Of a stretch of 64,000 bases of DNA, positions 41,330 through 53,256 are shown in pieces; within the stretch, counting starts at the first letter, position 1, and every line of letters starts with the position of its first letter. Made by a program: the position numbers and the translations under genes. The notes below the pieces were generated by a model. It was not told the DNA's origin. It made no database searches and saw only the letters and a list, made by a program, of their open reading frames with translations. The stretch is from Prorocentrum cordatum (lineage: Eukaryota; Sar; Dinophyceae; Prorocentrales; Prorocentraceae): the NCBI GenBank assembly GCA_963575745.1, contig CAUYUJ010021042.1, positions 62,001-126,000 of the forward strand, written 5' to 3'.

Positions 41330-42060
41330 TCCCTCCCTTCCTCCCTCCCTCCCCTCTTCGCATCCTCCTTGTCCTCCTCTCCCTTCTCGCCTCCCTCCTC
41401 TTCTACAATTACACAATATGAAAATACTCTCCCACTTCCCCTGATGGCGTCCGGAAGATATTCGGCACCCCCCCGCGTACTGTTTTTTTACACACAGGAT
41501 TCCCCGGAGTTGGGTTTTCGCTTGTGTTTTTTTTCTAAAATGCTGCTCTCGCTGAGGCGCCGGCCTCATTTCTGCTCCCGAATCGTTCCGAATCGTGCTC
41601 CCGCTCCAGCGTGGGCCTCATTTTCGGATCGGTGTTTGGCCTCCGTCGTTGAGGATGGCGTCCTCGCCCCAGCGCGGGCCTCTTTCTCGCGCGCCATCCG
41701 CCCGCCACCACCGCGCCGCACCACCACCACCACCACCACCACCACCACCACCACCACCACCACCACCACCACCACCACAGCACCAGCACCAGCACCAGCA
41801 CCAGCACCAACACCACCACCAGCACCAGCAGCACCACCACCACCACCACCACCACCACCACCACCACAACCACGCACACACGCACGCACGCACGCACGCG
41901 CACCACCACCCACTACGCACGCGCGCGCGGAGCCACAGGTCCGCTACGACACGCGTCCGCGGATAGAGAATCAGCGCCATGGTAAGGGATGGGAGGAAAG
42001 GGTAGGACGTCAGATATGACGCGAGCGCACCTAGCTTGTCCTCCTCCCCCTCCGGACTGC
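41330..42060 (-). repeat. Dispersed repeat family A, inverted copy
   Basis: Reverse complement of blocks found at 32630-33200: the GAAAACCCAACTCCGG block at about 41500-41520, TCGCTGAGGCGCCGGCCTCA at 41550-41570 and CACCTAGCTTGTCC at about 42029-42043. A (CCA)n tract interrupts it. Confidence 0.75.
41710..41893. repeat. (CCA)n/(CAG)n microsatellite
   Basis: CAC/CCA trinucleotides with CAGCAC interruptions, then CACG units. Confidence 0.95.
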
Positions 42061-43589
42061 CTCCTCCTCCGAGTTTTCATCCTGGCCTTCGATATTTGGA
42101 CGGCTCTCATCGTTCAAGCTCACCTCGGGACCTGGGACAGCCGATCCCGATGGGGATTGCACACCGAGGAGGCGGATCGGCGGAACCTCGGCTGGAGCCA
42201 CCGCGCCACGGGCGCCCCCCGGACGTGCGGGCCCCTACTCCGGAGCACGGCCAGCCACGCGTCGTCCCGCGACCATCAAACCGCGCCCTGGGCCTCCGGG
42301 GGCCTACGCACGGCGCCGAGCCTTCACGTCGTGATCCCTCGCGGCGCGAGCATACGGTGTCGGCCCGGATCAGTATAGGTCGCCACTGCCAAGCCAAGGG
42401 TCCCCTGTTCAGCCACGCGCAGAGGGGTGTGGGGGGAGGGGTGAGGGCTCTAGAAGCACCCCTGCTTCTCAGAAGGAGCGGGCCGGATCTGCAGATGCAA
42501 GGCCGGCGCCTTCTGAGAAGCGGCCTCCTCTAAGAGGCTTTCTCCCCTCCCTCCACCCCCTTGTGCGCGCCGCCAACCTGTGTCCTGTGTCTCGCGACCC
42601 GTGCCTCCTGCATTCCTGTGGCAGTGCGGGCCGCGGAAGGGTCCCGTGTCCTCTCGCGTGTCCTGTCCAGCGAAGCCCGGCTGCACCTGGGAAGGACCCC
42701 TCGCGGCCAGCCCCCCGCCAGATCGACGAGCTGCCCGCGCGGCGGGGCCGCCACGCCGCCGACATGACCTTCGCCACGGCCGAGGAGCGGCGGGCGGCGG
42801 GCAGGCGCTGCCGCCGCGCCGCGCCCACGCCCCGCGCAGGGGGGGGGCAGCCCCCTCGGGCGGCCACGGGGCCGCCCGCGGGCGCCCCTCTGCGCCGTGA
42901 AGACGTTCTTGTTCGGAGTCGGCTGGGGGCCTGAAGGGGCCCAGCCTTGGCTCCTGCGAGCAGAAGGGGGGGGGAGGGCGGGGTTCGAGATCCCGGGCGC
43001 GATCTCTTGTCTTCTGCTGCTGAAGACGGCCTCCCGGTGCCGTTTTCGGGCCCGGGGGCCGTCGAAGACGGATCCGGGATGAGAGGCTACACGAGATGGA
43101 CCCTGGGAGGGGTCCGTGGACCGACTTATCCCCCCTTCTTGGCAGATTTTCTGGTGATCTTCTTCCACTCGCCCCCTGGCCGCTTTCAATTCCCAGACGC
43201 CCTCGCGCCGTGAAGCATCCTCGTCCGAGACACCCCCATTTGATTATGGATACGAATTTATATGTACAGGTATAGGTATAGGTAAAGGTCGGAGGTTGGG
43301 GGGTGAGTCCGACGTGAAACGGAGACCCCCCCCTACCGGGAAATCGATTTCGGTTTCGGGTTCGTGTCGTGCGTGCCGTGCGCGCGTGCGGGCGAGGCGA
43401 AGCTGCGTGGGCGGGCGAGAGGAAATCCTCCTGTGGCTGGGCCGCGGCCGGACCAAATGATTCTCCTCCGGCGGCCGGTGGCTCGCGGTGTCCCGCTGGT
43501 GTCCCGCTGGTGTCCCGAAATCCTCTTGTGGCTGGGCCGCGGCCGGACCACATGATTCTCCTCCGGCGGCCGGTGGCGCGCGGTGTCCT
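42061..43589. other. Intergenic, no gene recognised
   Basis: Contains a partial fold-back core at about 42463-42527 (GCTTCTCAGAAGGAG; CCTTCTGAGAAG). A duplicated 80-bp segment with GGCTGGGCCGCGGCCGGACC lies at 43434-43475 and 43530-43575. The 42450-43553 minus ORF has no domain. Confidence 0.35.
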
Positions 43590-44455
43590 GCAGGTGTCCC
43601 GTGGTGTAAACAGTGAGATCGATAGGGAGATCGACAGGTGTCCCGTGGTGTCCTGTGCTGTCCCGTTGAGTGAGATCGATAGTGAGATCGATATGGATGG
43701 ATCGATGTGGTGTCCCGAGGTGTCCCGTAGTGTCCCGTGGTGTCCTATGGTGTCCCGTTGAGTGAGATCTATAGTGAGATCGATAGTGAGACAGATAGTG
43801 AGATCGAGAGGTGTCCTGCAGTGTCCCGTGGTGGCCCGTGGTGGCCCGTGGTGTCCCGTTGAGTGAGATCGATAATGAGATCGACAAGTGAGATGGACAA
43901 GTGTCCCATGGTGTCCCGTTGAGTGAGATCGATGGTGAGATCGATAGTGAGATCGATGGTGAGATCGATACTGAGATCGATGTGGTGCCCCGAGTTTTCC
44001 CGTGGTGTCCCGTGGTGTCCCGTTGAGTGAGATCGATAGTGAGATCGACAGGTGTCCCGTGGTGTCTCGTAGTGTCCCGTGGTGTCCCGTTGAGTGAGAT
44101 CGATATTGAGATCGAAGTGGTGCCCTGTGGTGTCCCGTGGTGTCCCAAAACGTGAGATCGATGTGGTGCCCTGAGGTTTCCCGTGGTGTCCCGTGGTGTC
44201 CCCAAAAATGAGATCGATAGTGAGAGCTATAGTGAGATTGATGTGGTGTCTCGAGGTGTCCCTTGGTGTCCTATGGTGTCCCGTTGAGTGAGATCGATAG
44301 TGAGATCGATAGTGAGACCGATAGTGAGATCGACAGGTGTCCCGTGGTGTCCCGTGGTGGCCCGTGGTGTCCCGTTGAGTGAGATCGATAATGAGATCGA
44401 CAAGTGTCCTGTGGTGTCCCGTTGAGTGAGATCGATAGTGAGCTCGATTGAGTCA
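43590..44455. repeat. GTGTCCCGTTGAGTGAGATCGATAG minisatellite
   Basis: A long composite array of two blocks, (GTGTCCCGTGGT)n and (GTGAGATCGATA)n, in higher-order units of about 60-110 bp. The minus-strand ORFs (HGTPRDTTGHHGTP, DLTIDLTQRD) are simply its translation. Confidence 0.9.
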
Positions 44456-44612
44456 GATGTTGGTTCCCCCCCACTCCCCCACAACCTCCTTATCACTCGA
44501 AGGGTGGTCGTATAGGTCTAGGTCACCCCAGGAAGTGATCTAAAACACCCCCCCTTTTCGGCAGAATGATAAACATTTTCGCACTGGGAAGCGTTATCCC
44601 GGCACCCGGGAT

Positions 44613-44613
<1 letters not shown>

Positions 44614-44644
<31 letters not shown>

Positions 44645-44700
44645 GGAGGAGGAGGAGGAGGAGGAGGAGGAGGAGGAGGAGGAGGAGGAGGGAGGAGGAG
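44614..44700. repeat. (GGA)n microsatellite
   Basis: About 28 GGA trinucleotides. Confidence 0.97.
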
Positions 44701-45122
44701 CTTGAGCGTCGGGAGTCGATGTTTTTCCGGCCCTGGCAGCCCGGCCGCGCCGTCCCTGCTCGTTCCATTTTTGCTCCCCGCAGTTCCCCCTCGCCAAAAA
44801 CCTTCGGGGGTGGCCGAAGTCGACCCCCCCAGCGCCTTGCTCCCCCCTTCGGTGCCATGGAATGGACGACCGTCCAGCGCCGCGGCAGGCGCTGAGGCGG
44901 TCGCCCGCAGCAGGAGCTCGCACAACAGCTCCTCGCGAGCTTCTTCGGCGCTTTTGAGGCTGCCGCCCACCGCCGGAGCGCCGCGCGGAGCGGCGCTGCG
45001 CGTGCGGCACGCGCCGCCTGCGCTGGGGCGAAGGCGAGCTCCCGCCCCCGCCGCCGGCTGCCCCTGCGGGCGACGCCGGCGCAGCCAGGCCGGCTCTGCC
45101 AGGCGCCCGGGGCCCCCGCCCA

Positions 45123-46560
45123 GTGGGCCAGGCGGAAGCTTTCCGCAAGGTGGCCGCCGCCGCGCGGCGCGCTGGAGCTCCGGCCGAGGCCGTCGAGCCA
45201 TTCCTCGCGGAGGAGCGGGCCGCCCGACAGCGGCAGCAAGAGCGCCGCGCCGGCAACCGCCTCGGCAATTTGAGGGCGGCGGCGGAGCGGGCAGCGGCTG
45301 CGGGGGCGTCAGCGGAAGAGGCGCTCGAGGCCGCGCGGCGACGTCTGGAGGTCGCGCGCGCCAAGGATCCGGTTTCCGAGGCTGCCGCCCGCGCAGAGGA
45401 AGATGCCTAGGAAGCACAACAGGACTGCGCAGCTGGCCACCCGCGCGCTCCTCGAGCTCCTGGCAAGAGGAGCGCGCGCTTGGGACGGGGCGCCAGAGCC
45501 GGTGCCAGCGGCGATGGCAGCAGCGCGGGCGGCTGTCGCCGCCGCGGAGCCGACCCCCGAGCCACCCGGACAGGACGCTCCGCTCGGGGGCGGCGGGGGC
45601 CCTCGGCAGGACTGGGCCGACGCAGACGACGACGCAGAAGCTGCCGCCTACCAGGATGGCGAGACGTCCGCGGACGAGCTCATGGACCAGCTGGACAGGA
45701 CAGAGGAGGACGACGATGCCGGGCTCCTGCTGGTTGCCCGCCGCCTACGCGGCGTCCGCTGGGAGGCGGCTGCCGCCGCCGCGCTGGCGCCTGGCCTGGG
45801 AGCCCGCCGCCGCAGCCGCAGCCGGGCGGAGGCCCGCTGATGCGGGTTTGCGGCTACGCCGGCGCGCGGTTCGGCGAGGCTAGCCACCCCGGGCCGGCGA
45901 CGGGGGCGACGCTGACTTGCCCAGGCTGCCAAGAGCCGCTGCGCGCAGTGCGGGGCCTGCGCCGCGAGGCCTGCGCTTGCTGCCTGCGGGGGCGGGGGAG
46001 GGCCCAGGGGCTGGCTGCACCACTGCGGAGCCTGCGACAAACTGCTTTGCTGGGCCTGCGCTGAGGCCGTCGCCGCGGCCGCTGCCGGCGCCGCTCCTGC
46101 CGCCGCTGGCGCCGCCCCCGCGGCCGCTGGCCCTGCGGCGCCGGGCCTGGCCGCGCTGGGGCCTCCGCCCCCGCCCCCGACGCCGCCCCTCCGAGACCTG
46201 GGGGCCGCTTGAGGGGTGGGCGGGTTCGATTTGATCTGAGAGTCCATGATCGATTGCCCCACGCTCCGCTACGCGGGGCTCGGGCCGCAGCGGCGCAGAC
46301 CATGGCGGAGATCTGCCGCGCCGTGCTCCGGGCGGCGCCTGGCGGCAGGGAGGAGGAACAGGCTTGGAAGCTATTCTTACTCCGCGAGCGGCTGCTCTTC
46401 GCGGCCCCGCTGCGCGCTCGGGGCGGCCGGCAGCGGGGGCGGCCGGACAGCTGCGAGCAGGACAGAGAGCAGCTGGTCCGCGAACGCTGGCCCAAGCTCT
46501 ACAGGGGGGCCCGGGAGGAGCCCCCGCAAGAGATTATGGAATCCCCCTTGCAACTTCGCA
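45123..46560 (+). pseudogene. LINE (non-LTR retrotransposon) 5' ORF remnant
   Basis: Successive plus-strand frames carry motifs of a dinoflagellate LINE. 45123-45410 is a charged Ala/Arg/Glu helix region (95 codons). 45403-45840 is 145 codons with an acidic segment. From about 45840: RVCGYAGARFGEASHPGP, a signature I associate with the start of these elements' ORF. Then come CPGCQEP and CACC, and in another frame HHCGACDKLLCWACAEAV, paired Cys fingers. 46290-46520 has EQAWKLFLLRERLLFAAPLR and VRERWPKLYRG, similar to the segment preceding the RT in such LINEs. Frames change at least twice and no RT follows, so this is a truncated dead copy. Read with the 60.5-64 kb copy, which has the other end of a LINE. 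Confidence 0.65.
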
Positions 46561-46819
46561 CGCCACCAGATTCACGCGGGGCGGGCGCCTCCAGCGCCGT
46601 CGGCGCCGCCGGCGCTGCTGGCGACGCCGGCGTCACCTGGGCCGCCGCTGCCGCGAGCGCCGCTGGCGCCGCGGGTGCCGCGAGCGCTGCGGGCGCCGCG
46701 GGCGCCGCCATTGCCGCGTCCGATTGCCGCGCTGCCCGGGATGCGGCCGACGCTGCGGCGGCCGCCTGCACCGGGGCCCGGGCCGCCGCGCTGGCCAATC
46801 GGGCGGCCCGCGCGCACGA

Positions 46820-47400
46820 CGGACTACAGCAGCGCGTCCATGGGCAGCATGACGGGCTCCAGCAGCACGCCCGCGTGCAGCAGGATGAACTCTAGCGGCA
46901 CCATCGTGATCTGCATGACGTGCGCCAGCAGCACCATTGCGAGCAGTTCGACGGACTCCAGCACCGCGACGGACTCCAACAGCACCCTCGCCAGCAGCAT
47001 TGCGGAAACCAGCAGCACGATCTGCAGCAGCATGGTGGGCTTCGGTCGGGGCTCGATATCAAGTGTAGGCTCCCGATTCAGCAGCGTCAGCATGAGCAGC
47101 TTTGCGTGCAGGACGACGTCGACCAGGAGGTGGAGGAGGATGTGCGGCATGAGGCGGAGGAGGAACAGGCGGGGCGGAGGTTGAGGAAGGGGGTCGCGCA
47201 AAACCTCGAGGGCGGGCGCGGCGGTGGCGACGGAGGAGAAGGCGGGCATGGCGTTCGCGGCCGCGGCGGCGGGGGCACAGGCAGAGGCGGCGGAGGCATA
47301 ATTAGGTGGCGGTGGCAGCGGCATCGTGGTGGTGGAGGTGGACGTCGAGGAGATGACGGATGAGGAGGTGGGGGCTGCGCCTGCACAGCCCTCGTCACCA
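46820..47400. repeat. CAGCAGCAC-rich degenerate simple sequence
   Basis: CAGCAGCA, CGACGGACTCCAGCA and GGAGGTGGAGG runs. It is open on both strands (320 codons on the minus strand, hydrophobic Leu/Val-rich), which is expected for a repeat. Confidence 0.55.
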
Positions 47401-48020
47401 CGGCTGGACTCGCGGGGAGTCGGAGACCCTGTTCCTTGACCCGAACCTGCTACACATGACAACGTGCCTAGACAGGGAGCTGAACAAAACCCAGACAGCG
47501 GGCTGACCTGGCGGAGCGACAGCACCCAGTCGGCCAATGGGACCGACGGCCGATTTGCGACGCCGCGTGCCCAGCAAAACCTAGACGACGACCCAGAGAC
47601 CAGAGCACGAGGACCACGGAGGAGGTGGAGGAGCAGCAGGAGGGGCAGCAGGAGGAGAGGATGAAAAACATGACTGCGGAGGGAGGATCGAGGCAACGCC
47701 CCGCGCCGTCTGGGCGACCGCTGCGGCCGCCGCGCCCTCCGATCGATGCCGGCGGGGCCCGCAGAGCTGCCGCGAGCTGCCGCCAATGTTCGGGCCGGGG
47801 CTTCCTGGGATTACGAGCGCCACTTCCAGGGTTGGGGCTTTCCCTTTCCAGGGTTCGGGTTTGCGTTTCTCGCTCTGCGTTGTCCGGCGTGCCGTCCAAA
47901 TCCCCGGGTTGCGACGCTGACCGCCGGCAGGGGGGCCCACGACCCAACAAATCCGCGCGGATCTCCGAAGGTGCACGTTTCTTCCAGCTTCGTTCCTCGT
48001 GAAGAGACGGACCACGACGA
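47401..48020. other. Intergenic, no gene recognised
   Basis: No domain; GGAGGAGCAGCAGG runs at 47620-47660. Confidence 0.3.
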
Positions 48021-48277
<257 letters not shown>

Positions 48278-48699
48278 GCGCCGCCAAAGCGGGAAGCTGC
48301 CGCCACCGGCCGCGGGGCCCCAGGCGGCTGATTGCCGAGCTGACGCCCAGAGCGGCCGCGGGCCCGGGCCGCCCTCGTGGCCGTCTCCGTCGGAGGATGG
48401 CCGGTTGAGAGTGGTGCGGTTCACTTGTCATGTTCAGTTTGTCCCAGGCGTCCTGGGGGCACGGTTGCATCCGCCCCGGAAAACACATGTAGCTGGACCC
48501 CGGGGCCCCGGGGCGGATTTGGCCAGGGCCGCATCATCGCCGGCGCAGTCGCTGACGCCGCGGCCCCAGATTTCCGAAGATTTGAGCTGTTTCCATATGG
48601 GCGTTTCTTCCTTGATTTCGGCCACCCGGGCCCGTCATTTGGCCCCGGGTCGTCTATCAAGGTATTTGGGCCGTCTTGGGGAATCCCGGGACCTCTGAG

Positions 48700-49360
48700 A
48701 CTTTGCCTCCCTTGCCATGCACGGGCCCGTTCGCGCCCAGATTGTGCGGATGATGATCTCTCCAGAGCCCCATGACCATCTTGATGGCAGTTGGCACCTC
48801 CAGGGGGAGTTGGATGAGGGTGTGCCACGGGCCCGTTCGCGTCCAGATACCTGCTCCCGCTGACGTACCCGGGGATCCGACGTTGCACAAAAAAAATCGC
48901 ACGAGATCTTGACCAGAGCCCCAGACACCATCTTTTTGCATCATTGTTCGAGCCGGATCGATATGTGAGGGTCCCGCCTGAAACTGATCTAAAACGCCTG
49001 TCTCGAAAAATTGAGTCGCGAGGATCTCAGGGTCATTGGAATGCTTGCTTGAGCACCCAAATGTATGTTCCATGTCCCCGTTCCATGACCATCGCGGTCT
49101 AGCAGGCCTAGCACGTTCGTGCCCAGATGCGTGTTTTCATTATCAGGTAGAACGCTTGTTTTAGCACCCAAGCTATGTCTCCTTCAAGCGCCCCATGATG
49201 CCATGTAGCAGGCATAGCATTTAGGCACCCAAAGGGGGAGTCGACCAGGGATGAGTCACGGGCACGTTTGCGTCCGGATTCGTGCTCACTATCACGTAGA
49301 GCGCTGGTTTGGGCACCCAAGCTTTCTTCGCGTTCCAGGGCTCCATGAGCATCGCGATGT
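48700..49360. repeat. Degenerate satellite of about 135 bp, left block
   Basis: Four to five diverged units sharing CACGGGCCCGTTCGCG, GTCCAGATTCGTGCTC, TTTGGGCACCCAAGC, GGGCTCCATGACCATCGCGA and AGGCACCCAAAGGGGGAGTC. More units lie at 50840-51190. Confidence 0.75.
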
Positions 49361-50146
49361 CGAAACCAGTTCCCCTAGCCAGCCCAACCAGCCAGCCCAA
49401 CCAACCCAATCAACCCAACCCAACCCAACCCACCGACCAACCAACCCGCCAACAACCCTACCAGCCACCTCGGCACCCAGCCAACCCGCCAACCCCTTGC
49501 CTTCTGTCACCACTGGGGGACGGGAGGTGTTTCTTACAGACGCAAGCGGAACAAATCCCCCTACCCGTGCCCAGCGAGATTGCGGGAGGAGGCCAAATCG
49601 CACAGCAACGTGGAGGCTGGGCTTCCCGCCGAGGAGCGCCCGAGACGGTATGGGTCTAAAGCGCGATGTCGGCACTTATTTTTGAACTTTCCGCCGAGTC
49701 TGCGTTCTCCACGCAAGAGAGTTCCCATCCTCAAAACTGTCGTCATGTTTCAGGCCCCAGCGTGCCGCTACTTACAGAGCACGGCGGGACGACCAGGGAA
49801 GGCGAAACCGCATAGCAACGTGCAGGACCGCCCCTGGGCCGTTGAGAAAAAAAACAGCGCGCATCCTTGCAACTGCCTGCATTTCTGAGACCCCGCGTGA
49901 GGCTTCGTTGAGGGCCCGTCGAGGCTGCCAGGAGAGACCGCATCGCACAGCAATGTGAAGGACCGCCCTCGGGCCTGTCTGACGAAGAAGTGCCCTTCTC
50001 GAGCCTTCACTTCTGAAGCCCCTCGTGAGGCTCCCTCGCGGGCCCGGCGGGGCGACCAGGGGACCCCGCAGCTCTCGCTCTCCAGGACCCGCGCCGGCGA
50101 CTGCTCAGAGGGTCTGGTGGGGCGGCCAGGGGAGGCCAGATCCCTG
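49361..50146. other. Sequence separating the two satellite blocks
   Basis: A CCAACCCAACC simple tract (49381-49500) is followed by three diverged units at about 49590, 49800 and 49940 sharing ATCGCACAGCAACGTG and GGACCGCCC. No gene recognised. Confidence 0.45.
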
Positions 50147-50270
50147 GCATCGCTTGGCCGTGTGCATTTTTTCTCGGCGAGGACCATCGAGGAGCATCCT
50201 TAATCATTTGGCGAAGAAACCACGCACGAAACCGAACAAAAACACAGGACATGGACGTCCGAGCGATGGC
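50147..50270. mobile_element. Short TIR element (MITE-like), copy 2
   Basis: Same ends and core as 31181-31302, with a few substitutions and a 2-3 base difference in length. Confidence 0.75.
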
Positions 50271-50839
50271 CATGCGGCGGACTGCCCCCACGGGCCAGGC
50301 GCCCTCGGGACACGCCAGCGGCAGCTCGGCGTGCTCTTCGAGCCGCCAGTCTGGGGATTCCTCCGGCGGCCTGTTTGGCCTTCGGGGCTTTTCGGGGGGC
50401 TGGCAGCAGCAGCTCCCGCGGCCTCCGCGGCGAAGAGGAAGAGGAGGACGTGGGCCAGGACAGGGGAGGAGGTGGGGCGGCAAGCGGACGACGGAGGAGG
50501 AGGAGGAGGGGGAGTACGAGGAGGAGGAGGAGGAGGAGGAGGAGGAGGAGGAGGAGGAGGAGGAGGAGGAGGAGGAGGAGGGGAAACAGGAGGCGGAGTG
50601 GGAGGGGCGGGAGGAAGAGTCGGGAGGCGAGGAGGGTCAGGAGGAGCGGGAGCAGAGGAGCAGATAGGAGCAGGAGGAAAGCAGGAGAAGAGGGAGGTGG
50701 ACGACCACCACCAATGGGAAGGCAGAGGACCAGAGCGAAGGGCAGGAAACGCCAGAGCAGGGAGGACGCTCCAGTGAGTAAGCTTGAGTAAACCGGTTTC
50801 TGCCCCCGTGAGGGGCGTTGCAGGGTAGCAGGCAGCAGA
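50271..50839. other. (GGA)n-rich stretch, no gene
   Basis: A (GGA)n microsatellite at 50490-50583 dominates. The ORFs are Glu or Gly or Arg repeats. Confidence 0.6.
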
Positions 50840-51190
50840 AATAGTACTTGAGCGTTCCACGGGGGAGTCGACCACGGATGCCGCGTGCCCGTTCGCGCCC
50901 TGAGTTCTGTTCGCTCTCAAGCAGGATTTCTGTTCCGACCCCCTCGGACTCCTCCCCTTGCAGGGCTCCATGACCATCACCATGGAGCAGGCCTCGCATT
51001 CGGGCCTCCAAGGGGAAGCCGACAAGAGGTGATTGACGGGCCCCTTCGCGTCAAGATTTGTGTTCCCTCTCAGGTAGCTCGTTTGTTTGGGCACCCCAGC
51101 ATCCTGTCCGAACAGAGTCCTATGATCATCGCTATGCAGCAGGCCTAACACTTGGGCTCCCTAAAATGGAGTCGACCAGAGATGCATCAC
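50840..51190. repeat. Degenerate satellite of about 135 bp, right block
   Basis: Two to three units matching those at 48700-49360 (GGGGGAGTCGACCACGGATG, GCAGGGCTCCATGACCATCA, GCAGGCCTAACACTTGGGC). Confidence 0.75.
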
Positions 51191-52165
51191 AGGCCTCACG
51201 GCCAACCCATACCCAGACTGGCTCACAGTTATATCGACTCGTATTCGGTCGCCCAGCCTCGCTCACGCTCAGAAACTCATACGCAGGGAACTCGTCAGAA
51301 AAGAGATGCGCAACTGGGGGTCCCCGCGTCGAATGCTTCTAAGGACGGCGCGTTCTTTCACTACGACTGTTCCCGCTCCTAGTCCAAGAGGCGATTCCAC
51401 CTTCGATCGGACGGTTTGGATCAGGCAGTCTGACTCTGGTTCCTGCGTGCTCGTTCTCGAAACCACACAAAACACTGATTTCGACCCATGATTGATTTGA
51501 TTTTGCCCATATTGAGAGTTACATGCTGTCATCCCGGAGCCCACCCGCTGCACACATGTATGTGCTCCGTGCGCGATTGTGTTGTGTGCTGTGTTTTTGA
51601 TTTGACCGCAGTCTGGCCCAGCCGTGCTGTTCTTCCCGCGGGCCTTGGGCAGCCTCTAGGGCCGCCTCTTGGAGAGGCTTCTCGCGGGCCTCTTGGGTCT
51701 CCTGGGGCCTCCGGGGGGCCTCGGGAAGCAGCTGCAGACTACGGCGGCGGCAGCGGCGACGACGCCGACGACGCCGATGACGTCGACGACCACCTCGGGA
51801 AGAAGCTGCAGACTGCGGCGGCGGCGGCGGCCGCGGCAGCGGCGCCGACGCCGACGACGCCGATGACGTGGACGACCACGACGACGCCGCCGCCGACGAC
51901 CCAGACATCTGGCGAGCTGAGTTTTGCCACGCTCGGGCGGGTGGTGATGGCTGGTGCCCAGAAGGGGCCCTAAAGGGCCCCTTTAGGCCTTTTTTCTTCA
52001 TCCCGATTTGGGCCACCCACCATTCGCACCCGCCCGACATGCGCGGCCCCAGGGGTCCCGACCCTTCCCGTCCACGGGCAAATGTTTGAGGAGCCCGAGG
52101 CCCGAAAAAAGGCCCCCGAGGGCCGAAATCTCGGTGCTCAAGAGACGGGCGTCCATGCAGGCGGG
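51191..52165. other. Intergenic, GCC/GAC simple sequence, no gene recognised
   Basis: A duplicated segment with AAGCTGCAGACTNCGGCGGC lies at about 51727 and 51803. A short GGGCCTCTTGGG patch at about 51660-51720 resembles family C. No domain-bearing frame. Confidence 0.35.
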
Positions 52166-52175
52166 GGTCCGTCGG

Positions 52176-52570
52176 AGCGCCGGATCTTGCAGGATCCTGC
52201 AGAGCCAGAGGCGCACTGACCCGGGCGGTGTAGTTTTGTTTCGTCCGCTTTTGTTTCGTCCGCTTCTGTTTTGTCCCCTTCTGTTTCGTCCGCTTTTGTT
52301 TCGTCCGCTTTTGTTTCGTCAGTATTTTGTTACGTCCGCTTTTATTACGTCCGCTTTCGTTTCGCCCGCTTCCGCTTCGTCCGCTTTTGCTTCGTGCGTT
52401 TTTGTTTCGTCCGCTTCGGTTTCGTCCGCCCTTGCTTTGCGTGATTCGCGTGGAAGTGGGGCGGATAATAACGGGTTGAATTCAAACCGGGCGAATTAAA
52501 ACAGGATGAATTTATATTGGGCGAATCAAAACCGAGTGAATTTAAACGGGCGACTTAAACTTGGAGGTAT
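52176..52570. repeat. Composite repeat: TGCAGGATCCTGCA unit, TTTTGTTTCGTCCGC array, GGGCGAATTAAAAC units
   Basis: One palindromic unit (52176-52225), about 13 copies of a 15-bp TTTTGTTTCGTCCGC unit (52232-52436), then four 17-20 bp units like AACCGGGCGAATTAAAAC (52478-52560). An inverted relative is at 55180-55810. Confidence 0.8.
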
Positions 52571-53225
52571 TGTGATGGCCTCCGGCCAGTGCCGCCGATC
52601 CGGGGGGGCTCCGGATTCGGTGATCTTGGAGTCGTCGGGGACGCTGGTTGGGAGGGAGGGGCGCTCTCGGAGTCGTCAGGGACGCTTTTTGGAGCTGGCG
52701 TGCCCTCTGGCGGGTGCCTGAAGCGGTCCCGGGGGGGGTCCGGGGAGGGTTCCGAGGGGAGGGTTCTGGGGGCGGCAGCGGTGAGGAGGGTCCCTGGGAC
52801 CGCTGCCTCCACCGGGCTGGCCCCTTCCGCTGCCCCAGGCGGGGTGGGCCACGCCGCGAGCGAGGCAGGGGGCCGCGGCGCGCCCGGCGCAGCCGCCGCC
52901 GAAGGCGCTGGCGCGATTGGCGCTGCCAATCCCTGTCAGCCCCACTGAATCACCAAATCGCAGGCCTAGAGGTTGACACCAACACCAAGATCGGCGGCGT
53001 TCCTCCACCGAGGGAAGACGATCCCGATCTCGGTGATGGTGGTAATATTTTGGCTTCCAAGGTGGCCGAAATGTTACCACCAACACCAAAATCTAGGACC
53101 ACCTCCCCCCTGTGGAGGCAGCCCTCTGTCTTGGTGTTGGTGCCCATTTCCAGGCCTCCCACCAAAGCCAGGCGCGAGTATCTCGGTAGGATCGATCGCG
53201 ACGTGTTTCCCAAGTGCTGAGCTCA
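52571..53225. other. Intergenic, no gene recognised
   Basis: Contains an imperfect inverted repeat (GTTGACACCAACACCAAGAT near 52971; ATTTTGGTGTTGGTGGTAAC-type complement near 53075). No gene. Confidence 0.3.
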
Positions 53226-53256
53226 GCCTGGTTATCACTACGTGATGGCGGAAATC

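Noticed and set aside
43333-44205. 290-codon minus-strand ORF with HGTPRDTTG repeats
   Set aside because: Translation of the GTGTCCCGTGGT minisatellite.
46824-47786. 320-codon minus-strand ORF with hydrophobic Leu/Val-rich C terminus
   Set aside because: It is the translation of CAGCAGCAC-type simple sequence; both strands are open and no domain is present.
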